Program-made: the position numbers and the translations under genes | Origin: Oscillospiraceae bacterium | GTDB lineage: Bacteria > Bacillota > Clostridia > Oscillospirales > Acutalibacteraceae | Direction: 5' to 3' | NCBI GenBank assembly: GCA_015066225.1 | Contig: SVOT01000005.1 | Span: 79,064 to 134,688 of the forward strand | DNA: 55,625 bases | Shown: one piece after another, positions 16,458 through 26,376 of the stretch | Position numbering within the stretch: the first letter of the stretch is position 1 | Layout: each line of letters begins with the position of its first letter | The notes under the pieces: generated by a model | Told to the model about the DNA's origin: nothing | Databases searched by the model: none | The model's input: the letters and a program-made list of their open reading frames with translations, nothing else

Positions 16458-17330
16458 ATGGAAAAATTTTACAAATCTATTGAAAGCATCGCCAACACAG
16501 TAGGCGAGCTTGAAAGCGTAAATGAATCCTGCTTTCTTAAAAACAACAGGGATAACACTCTTATTCCCGACAGAAAAGAGGTTATAAAGGTCATAAAGGA
16601 CCTGCAATCCCTTCTTTTCCCCAACTATTTCAAGCACAGCGAGGGTAGCGAAAACGTGCTTTCGCAAACTGAGCTTTTATTAAATATTTACAGCCGTCTT
16701 TCGGTGCAGATTAAGGGTGCATACGCATTTGGCGGCACACCTATGAGCAAAACCCCCGAGGAAATCTGCGATACTTTTGTTAAAAAGCTCCCCTACGTCA
16801 AGGAAATGCTCATAAAAGACATTGAAGCTCTTTATGAGGGTGACCCTGCTGCAAAATGCCGTGAAGAGGTGCTTATCTGCTACCCCGGCTTTTATGCAAT
16901 TTCAATCTACCGTGTGGCTCACGAGCTTTACATATTGGGTGTTCCGCTTATTCCACGAATTATGACGGAGTTTGCCCACGAAAAAACAGGTATCGACATC
17001 CATGCAGGCGCAACAGTCGGCGAATATTTCTTTATTGACCACGGCACGGGTATCGTTATCGGTGAAACAACCACCATCGGCAGACACGTCAAGATTTATC
17101 AGGGTGTTACCCTTGGTGCAAAAAGCTTTGAGGTTGATGAAAACGGCAACCCCGTTAAAAACATCAAGCGCCACCCCGACATCGGCAATAATGTTGTTAT
17201 TTACGCAAATGCAACAATTCTCGGCGGCAACACAAAAATCGGCGACAACTGCATAATCGGCGGTAACACGTGGCTCACCCACTCCGTTGAAGCGGGCAGC
17301 ACCATATATTACTCTGAAAAAAACAAATAA
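16458..17330 (+). CDS. cysE: Serine O-acetyltransferase
   Basis: 290 aa with an N-terminal helical domain of about 170 residues, typical of the longer SAT form (EpsC-like). The C-terminal left-handed beta-helix shows hexapeptide repeats: GIDIHAGATVGEYFFIDHG, TGIVIGETTTIGRHVKIYQG, VVIYANATILGG. The catalytic His-Asp pair is in FFIDHGTG. It transfers acetyl from acetyl-CoA to serine, giving the CysK substrate; CysE and CysK often form a complex. The extreme C-terminus is short after the helix and ends YYSEKNK rather than in the usual Ile that inserts into CysK. Confidence 0.93.
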   Translation: MEKFYKSIESIANTVGELESVNESCFLKNNRDNTLIPDRKEVIKVIKDLQSLLFPNYFKHSEGSENVLSQTELLLNIYSRLSVQIKGAYAFGGTPMSKTPEEICDTFVKKLPYVKEMLIKDIEALYEGDPAAKCREEVLICYPGFYAISIYRVAHELYILGVPLIPRIMTEFAHEKTGIDIHAGATVGEYFFIDHGTGIVIGETTTIGRHVKIYQGVTLGAKSFEVDENGNPVKNIKRHPDIGNNVVIYANATILGGNTKIGDNCIIGGNTWLTHSVEAGSTIYYSEKNK

Positions 17331-17338
17331 CATAAAAG

Positions 17339-17373
17339 CAGAAGCCCCTTGCCATTCGGCAGGGGGCTTCCGC
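17339..17373 (+). terminator. Hairpin between convergent cysE and noc
   Basis: GAAGCCCCTTGCC pairs with GGCAGGGGGCTTC. It lacks a clear T tract on the plus side, so termination may be partial; its position suggests use by both convergent units. Confidence 0.55.
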
Positions 17374-17440
17374 TTGTGGATGTGGGGTGTGAAAGAGAAA
17401 GATATGGCTTATATAAACTCCTTTCGGAGATTATATCGAA

Positions 17441-18316
17441 TTAAACCGCCTGTGTTGTAACCGTCACAACGGCTGTTTCTTCAGGCTTCGATATTCTTAT
17501 GACGTATTCAAAATATTCGTCAGTTTCGCTTTTTGCCGTGTCGGCTTCAATGCCGGCTTTTCTTATAGTGTCAACGGCGTGGTTAAGGGTGTTGAGGAAA
17601 ATCCGCATATCCTTATAGACCTTGGTGTGAGCCTTTTTGGGGCTTCGCTTTCGCCTGTGAACGTCGGCAATAAGCCTTTCTGTTTCGGCAACGCTCAGGT
17701 GCCGTTCAATTACAAGGTCAAGCACTCTGCCACGTGTGGAATTGTCGGGCAAGGTAAGAAGCGCTCTTGCGTGGCGCTCCGAAAGCCCCGAATAGGCTAT
17801 TTTATCACGCATTTCCTCGGGCAGACGCAGAAGCCTCAGCTTGTTTGACAAGGTGGATTGGGCTTTGCCAAGCTTTCGTGATATTTCCTCCTGAGAGAGA
17901 CCGTGTTCAGTCATCAACCTGTCAATCGCCACCGCCTCCTCGAAAAAATCAAGGTCCTGCCGCTGAACGTTTTCAATCACGGCAAAGAGCGCCGACTGTC
18001 TGTCGTCAACATTCATTATGACACAGGGGATTTTGGCAATGCCCACCATTCTTGCGGCTCGAAGGCGCCTTTCGCCCGATATCAGCTCATAATTGCCATC
18101 GTCAAGGGGTCTGACGTTAATCGGTTGAAGCATTCCGTTTGCCCTTATGGAGCAGGCAAGTCCCTCCAGCTCGTTGTAATCGAACCTGACTCTTGGTTGG
18201 TTGGGATTTGGTTTTATTGTTTCGTGGGGTAAAAGCTGAATCTGACAATTCGCCTTGCTTTTTGAAGATGTTTTCAACATTGGTATTCCTTTCCGGCTGA
18301 GCCGTTTGTTTTGCAC
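17441..18316 (-). CDS. noc: Nucleoid occlusion protein / ParB-like DNA-binding protein
   Basis: Up to 291 aa. Two starts are plausible: GTG at 18316 behind GAGGG, or ATG at 18280 behind AAAGGAA. The ParB/Sulfiredoxin fold carries the CTPase motif region PNPNQPRVRF and ISGERRLRAAR; the helix-turn-helix GLSQEEISRKLGKAQSTLSNKLRLLRLP binds the DNA site, followed by LSERHARALLTL. In Bacillota the gene beside rsmG is usually noc, which binds NBS sites and blocks septum formation over the chromosome. parS-type ParB is the alternative; no parA is adjacent, which favours Noc. An rsmG terminator lies upstream, so it is probably expressed separately. Confidence 0.85.
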   Translation of the reverse strand: MQNKRLSRKGIPMLKTSSKSKANCQIQLLPHETIKPNPNQPRVRFDYNELEGLACSIRANGMLQPINVRPLDDGNYELISGERRLRAARMVGIAKIPCVIMNVDDRQSALFAVIENVQRQDLDFFEEAVAIDRLMTEHGLSQEEISRKLGKAQSTLSNKLRLLRLPEEMRDKIAYSGLSERHARALLTLPDNSTRGRVLDLVIERHLSVAETERLIADVHRRKRSPKKAHTKVYKDMRIFLNTLNHAVDTIRKAGIEADTAKSETDEYFEYVIRISKPEETAVVTVTTQAV

Positions 18317-18362
18317 ATCTTGTCCCTCTCTGTGATTACACTATAACATCTATTTTCAAAAA

Positions 18363-18410
18363 AATAAAGCATTTTCGGTCGGGGTAAATCGACTGAAAAT
18401 GCTTTGTTTT
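18363..18410 (-). terminator. Terminator after rsmG
   Basis: On the minus strand AAAGCATTTTC pairs with GAAAATGCTTT around an 18-base centre that itself pairs in part, followed by a T-rich tract. It separates rsmG from noc. Confidence 0.7.
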
Positions 18411-18417
18411 CTTATTT

Positions 18418-19131
18418 TTAAAGTGGCTTTTTCGCTATCTGTGCCGATGGTCTTGGGTATTTTGGCGAAGTTTGCGAAATCTTTTTTATTTTTATTATTG
18501 CTCTGTTGTCGCCACCGGGGAGAGTGAACTCCGTTACGCCCTCAACCTCACCGCCGAGAATACCCAGCGCCTTTTTAGCACCACCGATTTCTTCCTTGGC
18601 GGTAACGCTTTTAAGCGACAGGAACGAGCCACCCTTTTTCACAAAGGGCAAGGTGTATTCCGAAAGAATACGAAGCTCTGCAACTGCTCTCGCCGTTGCG
18701 TAATCGTATTTTTCACGAAATTCGGGGCTTTTGCCCGCTTCCTCTGCCCTTGCGTGGACTATTTTGACGTTCTCAACGCCCATAGCCGCCGCCATAGCTT
18801 CAACAGCTTTTAGCTTTTTGCCCGTTGAATCAAGAAGCGTTACTCTCACATCGGGGTGCGCCGCCGCAATAACAAGACCGGGGAAGCCCGCACCTGTACC
18901 AACGTCAATAACGCTCATACCCGCTTCAAACGATGCGGCTTTTGAAACGAGAAGACAGTCAAGAAAATGCTTGATTGCTATGCCCTCATCGTCAAGGATG
19001 GCGGTAAGGTTGATTTTTTCGTTCCACTCTCTGAGCTCTTTTGCATAAATACTCAGCTTCTCTGATAAATCGTCGCTGATTCCAATGCCGTAGGGTGTGG
19101 CTTTAGCTTTTAAAATATCAATTACTGACAC
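18418..19131 (-). CDS. rsmG: 16S rRNA (guanine-527 N7)-methyltransferase
   Basis: 237 aa with a GTG start behind GGTG. It methylates G527 of 16S rRNA with S-adenosylmethionine. Motif I is VIDVGTGAGFPGLVIA (about residue 76); motif II is VTLLDSTGKKLKAVE; RAEEAG and YDYATARAVAEL are typical of GidB. The N-terminal helix ELREWNEKINLTAI and IKHFLDCLL are also diagnostic. The gene starts 13 bases after the oxidoreductase, so it is probably the last gene of a GH31-oxidoreductase-rsmG transcript, an unusual setting for a gene normally grouped with mnmG/mnmE. Confidence 0.95.
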   Translation of the reverse strand: MSVIDILKAKATPYGIGISDDLSEKLSIYAKELREWNEKINLTAILDDEGIAIKHFLDCLLVSKAASFEAGMSVIDVGTGAGFPGLVIAAAHPDVRVTLLDSTGKKLKAVEAMAAAMGVENVKIVHARAEEAGKSPEFREKYDYATARAVAELRILSEYTLPFVKKGGSFLSLKSVTAKEEIGGAKKALGILGGEVEGVTEFTLPGGDNRAIIKIKKISQTSPKYPRPSAQIAKKPL

Positions 19132-19144
19132 AGTTTTTCACCAA

Positions 19145-20167
19145 TTAATCAAAATTATAGTCGGGCTTAACGATTTTGCCTGTTGTTGCAGATTCAACAA
19201 TAGCAATACAGGCGGCAACAGTTTTTGCGCCCTCTTCTGCACTAGTTGCAACAACGGTATCGTTAACAATAGCATCTGCAAAAACCTCAAACTCCTTAAC
19301 AAAGTTGTGGTTGTTGATTTCAAGCTCAATGATTTCGGGTTTTTCGGGTGCTACGCCGTTTTCATCGGCAACGAAAAGCTGCATTGTGGGAGATGTGTTG
19401 TCACAGATAATTGTACCCTTCGTGCCGTAAATTACGGTTCTCATTGTGTAATCACGCTTGCAGCCCGTTGAAACGTAAACCTTACCTGCAATATCGCCGG
19501 GGAATTTCATAATAGCGATTGTTGAGTCGTCATAAGTAACTGTGGGGAGGCACTTGTGTGTTCCGTAAGCGAAAACCTCCTCGGGGTCGCCGACAAGCCA
19601 ACGAAGAAGGTCAACTGCGTGACAGCCGCCGCCGATAACGCCGTGACGAGCATCGTCACTTCTCCAGTTCTGTTTGTTTGAAACGATGTTCATATAGTCG
19701 TGAGCATATTCGCTTTCAACGAAATAAATTTCACCGAGAGTGCCGTTGTCGATAAGCTCTTTTGTTTTAACAAATGAGGGTGTAAAGCGGCAAATCTGAC
19801 CAACCATAAACTTGCGGTTTGATTTTTTTGCAGCTCTTACAATTTCTGTAACGTCCTCTTTTGTGAGGGCAAGGGGCTTTTCGCAAAGCACGTGCTTGCC
19901 TGCCTCAAGCATTTCAATGGCAACCTGCTTATGGAGCTGGTCGGGAATACCGATTGAAACGGCGTTGATTTCTTTATTGTTTATGATGTCGTGGTAATCA
20001 AGAGTCCATTTTTCTTCGGGAATATCGTATTTTTCACCTGCGAAGCGAAGAGATTTTTCATCACAGTCGCAAATAAGACCGATTTCTGCACCGTATGCGA
20101 GAGCACCCTCAAGGTGTGCTCTGCCGAATTCAAGGCCAATAATGCCTACAACAATTTTTTCACTCAT
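19145..20167 (-). CDS. Gfo/Idh/MocA family NAD(P)-dependent oxidoreductase
   Basis: 340 aa. The ATG follows AAGGAG. The N-terminal Rossmann motif is GIIGLEFGRAHLEG, the family lysine motif is CEKPLALTKED (about residue 96), and GGGCHAVDLLRWL carries the catalytic His region. Members oxidise or reduce sugars and sugar acids such as inositol, or process glycosides with NAD. Its gene begins 12 bases after the GH31 alpha-glucosidase-like gene, so a substrate released by that enzyme is a reasonable guess; the exact substrate cannot be read. Confidence 0.88.
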   Translation of the reverse strand: MSEKIVVGIIGLEFGRAHLEGALAYGAEIGLICDCDEKSLRFAGEKYDIPEEKWTLDYHDIINNKEINAVSIGIPDQLHKQVAIEMLEAGKHVLCEKPLALTKEDVTEIVRAAKKSNRKFMVGQICRFTPSFVKTKELIDNGTLGEIYFVESEYAHDYMNIVSNKQNWRSDDARHGVIGGGCHAVDLLRWLVGDPEEVFAYGTHKCLPTVTYDDSTIAIMKFPGDIAGKVYVSTGCKRDYTMRTVIYGTKGTIICDNTSPTMQLFVADENGVAPEKPEIIELEINNHNFVKEFEVFADAIVNDTVVATSAEEGAKTVAACIAIVESATTGKIVKPDYNFD

Positions 20168-20179
20168 TTTAAATTCTCC

Positions 20180-22585
20180 TTATCCTCTGTAAAGTGCAAG
20201 TATTTCTTCGATGGGGCCCGTGTAATTCTCTGCCATCGGGGGCAAGGGCTTTTCTGTTTTAAGGAAATCTGTAAACAGCAAGCCTTTTTTGTCGTTACCC
20301 ATCTGATATTTTGCGATAGTTTCAATTAATGCCTGTTTTTTATCGCTGTTTGTAAGATATTCGCAATCCTTCATCACAACCTCAACCGTGTCGGCGGCTT
20401 TAATATCGCTGAGGGAAAGAGTGATGGTATCGCCCTTTTCTCTATTGATTTCTTTTTCTTCGCCGTTGATTTTAAGTGTGATTTCAGCGTTGACAATATC
20501 TTTAAAGAACAGTGTGTATGCTCTCTTTTCGGGGGCAACCGTTACGTCGCCCTCGCCCATACCGATTGTGAAGGTGACGCTTGAGCCATCCTCTTTAACG
20601 GTGTAGGGTGTTTTGAGATATGCACCGTTCTGATATGACAAGGTTTCGCCGTCATCCTCGTAGAGCGTGAAGGTGTTGTTGCCCCTGTAAATAAGAAGCT
20701 CAAGTGCTTCGGGGTTAGAGCAGTCGTTATCCGTGCCGTTTGCACTCATGGGGATTATTGAGCCCTCTTTTGCAAGCACGGGGATATTTTCGATATCGCG
20801 GTACATTTTAACAAAACGCTTACCGCTGTAAATTCTGCCTGTGAAAATATCGGTATATCTGCCCTCGGGAATCCACACGTTGACCCCCGCCATATTGTTG
20901 TCGGTTGAGGTGTGCTCTGTAATGGGTGCAACAATAAGCTCTGTGCCGAAGAAGAACTGATTTTTGCAGTTATACGCGCTCTTTCTTTCCGGATAGTGGT
21001 AATACATCGGTTCGCATATTGCACGGCATTCGGTGTGGGTGCGGTAGTTCATTGTGTAGATATAGGGAAGAAGCTTGTGACGCAGTCTGAGATAATCCTT
21101 TGCGATTCTCTCAACAGGGCCCGAATAGTTCCAGGGCTCCTTGCCCATAAACTCGTTGTTTGTTGAGTGCAGACGCATTATGGGGCTGAACACGCCAAGC
21201 TGCAACCAACGAAGATAAAGCTCATCATCCTTTTTACCCATACAATGGCCGCCGATGTCGTGACTCCACCAGGGGTAACCAACGTTGGAAGCCGTTGCGG
21301 TAAAGCCGGGCTGAAAATCAAGGCTCGCCCAGGTCTGGGTTGTGTCACCGCTGAAGCCCAAGGGGTAACGCTGTGAGCCTGCACCCGCAAAACGGGAAAG
21401 AATGAGGGGTCTGTTATTATTTTTTGCGTTGTCATAGAAGTGGTAGTGGTTCAATGCCCAGAGGGGGTCAAGACCGGGTACGGCTGACCTTGTGCCCTGC
21501 TGCCAATCTATCCACCAGAAATCAACGCCCATTTTCTCGTATGGGTGGTGAAGCACCTTGAAATAATGCTCCATAAACTTTTTATCGGTAATATCGAACT
21601 TGACGGGGGCTTTTTTTGAAGGGTCCTGCCCCATAGCCTTGCACATTTCATCATACTGGTCTTCATACCAGCGAACACCCTGCGAGGGGTGAAGATTGAA
21701 GGTTACCTTGTAGTTGTCGTCTTTAAGCTTTTTGAGGAAGCCCTCGGGGTCGGGGAACAAATCGGTGTTGAAGCTGTAACCCGTCCAGCCCGCCGACCAC
21801 ACGTCATAGACATATTCCATAAAATTCAGATGGGGGAAAACCTTGTGGCTGTCCTTGCCGAATTTATCTTTGATATCAACCCAGTGCCAATCCATATCAA
21901 CCGTTGCAACGGTTATGGGAAGCTCCTCTTTTTTGAAGCGTTCAAGAAGTGAAAGGTATTCATCCTGTGAATATGCTTTGTAGCGGCTCCACCAGTTTGA
22001 AAGGGCATATCTGGGGATGAGGGGCACCTGACCTGTTAATTTATAAAGGTCGGTTGTGGCACCGATGTAATCGTTGCCATAGGCGAAGTAGTATTCATCC
22101 TTGCCCTTATATTTTCTGGGAAGAATTGCACCGTCATCCTTGAGAACGAGAGTGTCGCTGTCGTCAAGTATGGCTACGCCGTTTTTGGAGCATACGCCGT
22201 CGCCAAGCGTGATAACACCGGCTGTTATATCAAGTGTTCTGCAGGTACCCTTGAGGTTGCCCGCCTTGTAGTTGGTAACGACTCTGCCGTCACGCAGCTT
22301 GATTCTTACCATCTTTTTTGTTTTGTAGTTATAAAGGAAATTTGCTTTTGTTGTTTTGATTTCGAGTGTGTCGCTTGATTCGTTGAGCTTGAACTCGGGC
22401 TTGCAGAAATCACGATACCACACGCTCTGGGTGGGCTCGTCGCAGAATTTGCCCTTTGACTGCTCCTCTACCCTCAAAAGACAGGGTGTGAGCACGGTTA
22501 TTCTCACGTTACCGCGCACTATTGTGTGGCTTTTTTCTGCCACAGGTGACCAATCGAGCTTGAATCTGTCAAAAAACTGTTCCAT
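20180..22585 (-). CDS. Glycoside hydrolase family 31 (alpha-glucosidase/alpha-xylosidase type)
   Basis: 801 aa with no signal peptide, so cytoplasmic. An N-terminal beta-sandwich precedes the (beta/alpha)8 domain. The nucleophile motif is FWWIDWQQG (Asp, about residue 360), the acid/base region is PLGFSGDTTQTW, and YPWWSHDIGGH is a strong GH31 marker. The C-terminal beta-sandwich includes IPVLAKEGSIIPM. GH31 enzymes remove alpha-linked glucose or xylose from the non-reducing end of oligosaccharides. The start follows AAGGAG, 35 bases from a promoter. The adjacent oxidoreductase suggests a shared catabolic role. Confidence 0.93.
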   Translation of the reverse strand: MEQFFDRFKLDWSPVAEKSHTIVRGNVRITVLTPCLLRVEEQSKGKFCDEPTQSVWYRDFCKPEFKLNESSDTLEIKTTKANFLYNYKTKKMVRIKLRDGRVVTNYKAGNLKGTCRTLDITAGVITLGDGVCSKNGVAILDDSDTLVLKDDGAILPRKYKGKDEYYFAYGNDYIGATTDLYKLTGQVPLIPRYALSNWWSRYKAYSQDEYLSLLERFKKEELPITVATVDMDWHWVDIKDKFGKDSHKVFPHLNFMEYVYDVWSAGWTGYSFNTDLFPDPEGFLKKLKDDNYKVTFNLHPSQGVRWYEDQYDEMCKAMGQDPSKKAPVKFDITDKKFMEHYFKVLHHPYEKMGVDFWWIDWQQGTRSAVPGLDPLWALNHYHFYDNAKNNNRPLILSRFAGAGSQRYPLGFSGDTTQTWASLDFQPGFTATASNVGYPWWSHDIGGHCMGKKDDELYLRWLQLGVFSPIMRLHSTNNEFMGKEPWNYSGPVERIAKDYLRLRHKLLPYIYTMNYRTHTECRAICEPMYYHYPERKSAYNCKNQFFFGTELIVAPITEHTSTDNNMAGVNVWIPEGRYTDIFTGRIYSGKRFVKMYRDIENIPVLAKEGSIIPMSANGTDNDCSNPEALELLIYRGNNTFTLYEDDGETLSYQNGAYLKTPYTVKEDGSSVTFTIGMGEGDVTVAPEKRAYTLFFKDIVNAEITLKINGEEKEINREKGDTITLSLSDIKAADTVEVVMKDCEYLTNSDKKQALIETIAKYQMGNDKKGLLFTDFLKTEKPLPPMAENYTGPIEEILALYRG

Positions 22586-22619
22586 AATACTCTCCTTGCC
22601 GTCATAATATATCCATTAT

Positions 22620-22648
22620 AATATACATCCTACAAGTATTAAAGTCAA
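22620..22648 (-). promoter_or_regulatory. Promoter of the GH31-oxidoreductase-rsmG unit
   Basis: On the minus strand TTGACT (22648-22643), 17-base spacer, TATATT (22625-22620), with a second overlapping AT-rich -10 candidate. Confidence 0.55.
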
Positions 22649-22678
22649 TTAAAACTCTTACACATAATTCAATTTTCG

Positions 22679-22707
22679 TTGACAAATCTATTGGTGAATG
22701 ATAAAAT
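22679..22707 (+). promoter_or_regulatory. Promoter of the DUF1846 gene
   Basis: TTGACA at 22679-22684, exactly 17 bases, TAAAAT at 22702-22707. This is the best sigma-A match in the window; the ATG is 24 bases downstream, giving a short leader. Confidence 0.8.
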
Positions 22708-22731
22708 TAGTATTTGTGAAAGGGTGATTAT

Positions 22732-24231
22732 ATGGATTTTCGTAAACCTGTCGGTTTCGACAACGATATGTATATCGAAAAACAGTCGGAACAAATTATG
22801 AAACGAATCGACGAATTCGGTGGCAAGCTCTACCTTGAATTCGGCGGCAAGCTTTTTGACGACTTCCACGCTTCCAGAGTTCTGCCCGGCTTCAAGCCCG
22901 ACAGCAAGCTTCAGATGCTTCTCAAACTCAAGGACCACGCCGAAATTGTTATTGTTATCTCCGCTGGTGACATTGAAAGCAACAAAATCCGTGGTGACTA
23001 CGGCATCACATACGACAGCGACGTTTTGCGCCTTATGGACTCCTTCGCAAACGCAGGTCTTTTTGTGGGAAGCGTTGTTATCACCCAATTTGACGGCCAG
23101 CCCTCTGCTATAAAATTCAAAGAAAAGCTTGAAAACCTTGGCATAAAGGCATTTATTCAGTATAAAATCGAGGGTTATCCCTACAACGTGAAAAAAATCG
23201 TCAGCGACGAGGGCTTCGGCAAAAACGACTATATCGAAACAACACGCCCCCTCGTTGTTATCACAGCGCCCGGTCCCGGCAGCGGCAAGATGTCTGCCTG
23301 CCTTTCACAGCTTTACCACGAAAATGCAAGAGGAATCAAAGCCGGCTATGCCAAATTTGAAACCTTCCCTATATGGAACCTCCCCTTAAAGCACCCTGTT
23401 AACCTTGCTTATGAAGCAGCAACTGCTGACCTTAACGATGTTAATATGATTGACCCCTATCACCTTGAGGCATACGGTAAAACCACCGTCAACTACAACC
23501 GTGATGTTGAGGTTTTCCCCGTTCTTAACGCTATGTTCGAGAAAATCGAAGGTGTTAGCCCCTATAAATCACCCACGGATATGGGTGTTAACATGGCGGG
23601 CTATTGCATAACGGATGACTACATCTGCCGCAAGGCTTCACACGATGAAATTATCCGACGTTATTTCAGCGCCCTTTGCGACAAAAAAAACGGTCAGAAA
23701 AACGATGCCGCAATCGCAAAAATCGAGAGCCTTATGAATCAGGCGGGCATTTCTGTTGAAAGTCAGCGCCCTGTTGTTAAGGCGGCTCTTCAAAGAAGCG
23801 AAGAAACAGGCAACAGACCCGCTGTTGCAATCGAGCTCCCCGACGGCACCATCGTTACGGGTAAGACAAGCGACCTTCTCGGCTCCGCATCTGCGGCGCT
23901 TCTCAACGCATTGAAGGCTGTTGCAGGCATAGACGAAAGCACCCTTCTTATTGAAAGAAAGGTTATTGAACCCATACAGCTTCTTAAAACAAGCATTCTC
24001 GGCAACCACAACCCCCGTCTGCACACAGATGAGGTTCTTATCGCTCTTACAATGAGTGCGGTTGAATCCACAGACGCTAAAAAAGCCTTTGATGCTCTCA
24101 AAAGCCTTGAGGGTAGCGAGGCTCACGCAACGGTTATCCTTTCGCAGGTTGACCGTGACACCTTCCGCAAGCTTGGAATTAATCTGACCTGCGAGCCCCA
24201 CCACGAAAGCAAAAAGCTTTATCACAGATAA
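22732..24231 (+). CDS. DUF1846 (UPF0371) family protein
   Basis: 499 aa, full family length. I recognise it from the N-terminal QIMKRIDEFGGKLYLEFGGK and IVIVISAGDIESNKIRGDYG. The family is common in anaerobic Bacillota and Actinobacteria and has no established biochemical role. A Gly-rich, Walker-A-like motif TAPGPGSGKMSACLSQLYHE lies near residue 180, suggesting nucleotide or phosphate binding. No membrane segment or signal is seen. It is transcribed alone from a strong promoter and followed by a terminator, consistent with a constitutive housekeeping role; that is inference. Confidence 0.9.
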   Translation: MDFRKPVGFDNDMYIEKQSEQIMKRIDEFGGKLYLEFGGKLFDDFHASRVLPGFKPDSKLQMLLKLKDHAEIVIVISAGDIESNKIRGDYGITYDSDVLRLMDSFANAGLFVGSVVITQFDGQPSAIKFKEKLENLGIKAFIQYKIEGYPYNVKKIVSDEGFGKNDYIETTRPLVVITAPGPGSGKMSACLSQLYHENARGIKAGYAKFETFPIWNLPLKHPVNLAYEAATADLNDVNMIDPYHLEAYGKTTVNYNRDVEVFPVLNAMFEKIEGVSPYKSPTDMGVNMAGYCITDDYICRKASHDEIIRRYFSALCDKKNGQKNDAAIAKIESLMNQAGISVESQRPVVKAALQRSEETGNRPAVAIELPDGTIVTGKTSDLLGSASAALLNALKAVAGIDESTLLIERKVIEPIQLLKTSILGNHNPRLHTDEVLIALTMSAVESTDAKKAFDALKSLEGSEAHATVILSQVDRDTFRKLGINLTCEPHHESKKLYHR

Positions 24232-24236
24232 AATAT

Positions 24237-24284
24237 AACGCATCGAAATTTGCCGAAAGCATTTTTTCGGTGCGTTTTTTTAAA
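24237..24284 (+). terminator. Terminator of the DUF1846 gene
   Basis: ACGCATCGAAA pairs with TTTCGGTGCGT (one G-U), followed by TTTTTTT. Confidence 0.8.
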
Positions 24285-24303
24285 GTATTTCAGACAAATC
24301 TAA

Positions 24304-25809
<1,506 letters not shown>

Positions 25810-25823
25810 TCTGCCGACGGACA

Positions 25824-25910
25824 ATACCGCTCTGCCGCAAGGCAGAATATCACTGTGCGTAGCACAATATCACTGCGCAGCAATATCACTCGCCAACAGG
25901 CGAATATCAC
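25824..25910. repeat. ATATCAC hairpin array, left side
   Basis: Four exact ATATCAC heptamers (25847, 25867, 25883, 25904) and one degenerate (ATACCGC, 25824) separate palindromic words: TCTGCCGCAAGGCAGA, TGTGCGTAGCACA, TGCGCAGCA and TCGCCAACAGGCGA. Every word starts with T, ends with A and folds into a small hairpin. The words differ while the heptamer is constant. An inverted array lies at 26377-26468. Confidence 0.9.
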
Positions 25911-25929
25911 TAAAAAATAAATACATAAA

Positions 25930-25973
25930 AAAGAGAGAAACTTCACAGTAAACGAAGCTTCTCTCTTTTTTGT
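25930..25973. terminator. Bidirectional terminator beside the left array
   Basis: AAGAGAGAA and CTTC pair with GAAG and TTCTCTCTT around ACAGTAAAC, with an A tract on the left and T tract on the right. It can end the GH51 transcript (after the array) and the four-helix-bundle transcript (before the array). Confidence 0.75.
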
Positions 25974-25989
25974 TATTGGTAAATTTCAA

Positions 25990-26352
25990 TTATATTTCAT
26001 CTTGTTTGTGTTTTACTGTATTAAGCGAAGCTATCAACATTCGCCTAATTGCACCGCAATCATTATGCATCTTGTTATATTTTTCTTGGCTCATACAACC
26101 AGTTTCAAAAAGAATATCTAACCAAAACTCTGTTTCATAGCATTCTTTTTGTGCTATTTCAAGTTTTGATATAAAATCCTTCGTACTTTGTGCATAATGT
26201 GCCTCGTATATATTTGCCCCTATAGATGTGCCGGAACGAAGCATTTGATTTATTATCGGTGCTTCTTTGATCTCGGCTTTCATTTCTCGGCAAAGAAAAA
26301 TAATGTTTTTCGCAAACTCTTTTGATTTGTCTCTTAAAACACTGTCTGCCAA
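25990..26352 (-). CDS. Four-helix-bundle protein (S23/IVP, Avd-like)
   Basis: 120 aa. The N-terminus MADSVLRDKSKEFAKNII and the core RSGTSIGANIYEAHYAQSTKDF followed by KECYETEFWLDIL are diagnostic of the family first seen as ORFs inside 23S rRNA intervening sequences and related to Avd of diversity-generating retroelements. The fold is four amphipathic helices that assemble into oligomers and may bind nucleic acid. The start is a TTG (26352) behind AGGAG at long spacing. The gene sits alone between two inverted ATATCAC/GTGATAT hairpin arrays. No reverse transcriptase or rRNA sequence is adjacent, so it is neither a complete retroelement nor an rRNA insert here. Confidence 0.88.
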   Translation of the reverse strand: MADSVLRDKSKEFAKNIIFLCREMKAEIKEAPIINQMLRSGTSIGANIYEAHYAQSTKDFISKLEIAQKECYETEFWLDILFETGCMSQEKYNKMHNDCGAIRRMLIASLNTVKHKQDEI

Positions 26353-26376
26353 GAATATCCACTCTCCTCTTTATAA

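Noticed and set aside
20912-21952. Plus-strand frames opposite the GH31 gene
   Set aside because: They are antisense shadows of a well-supported coding region.
25990-26352. Complete diversity-generating retroelement
   Set aside because: The four-helix-bundle protein resembles Avd, but no reverse transcriptase, template repeat or variable repeat is seen within the window.
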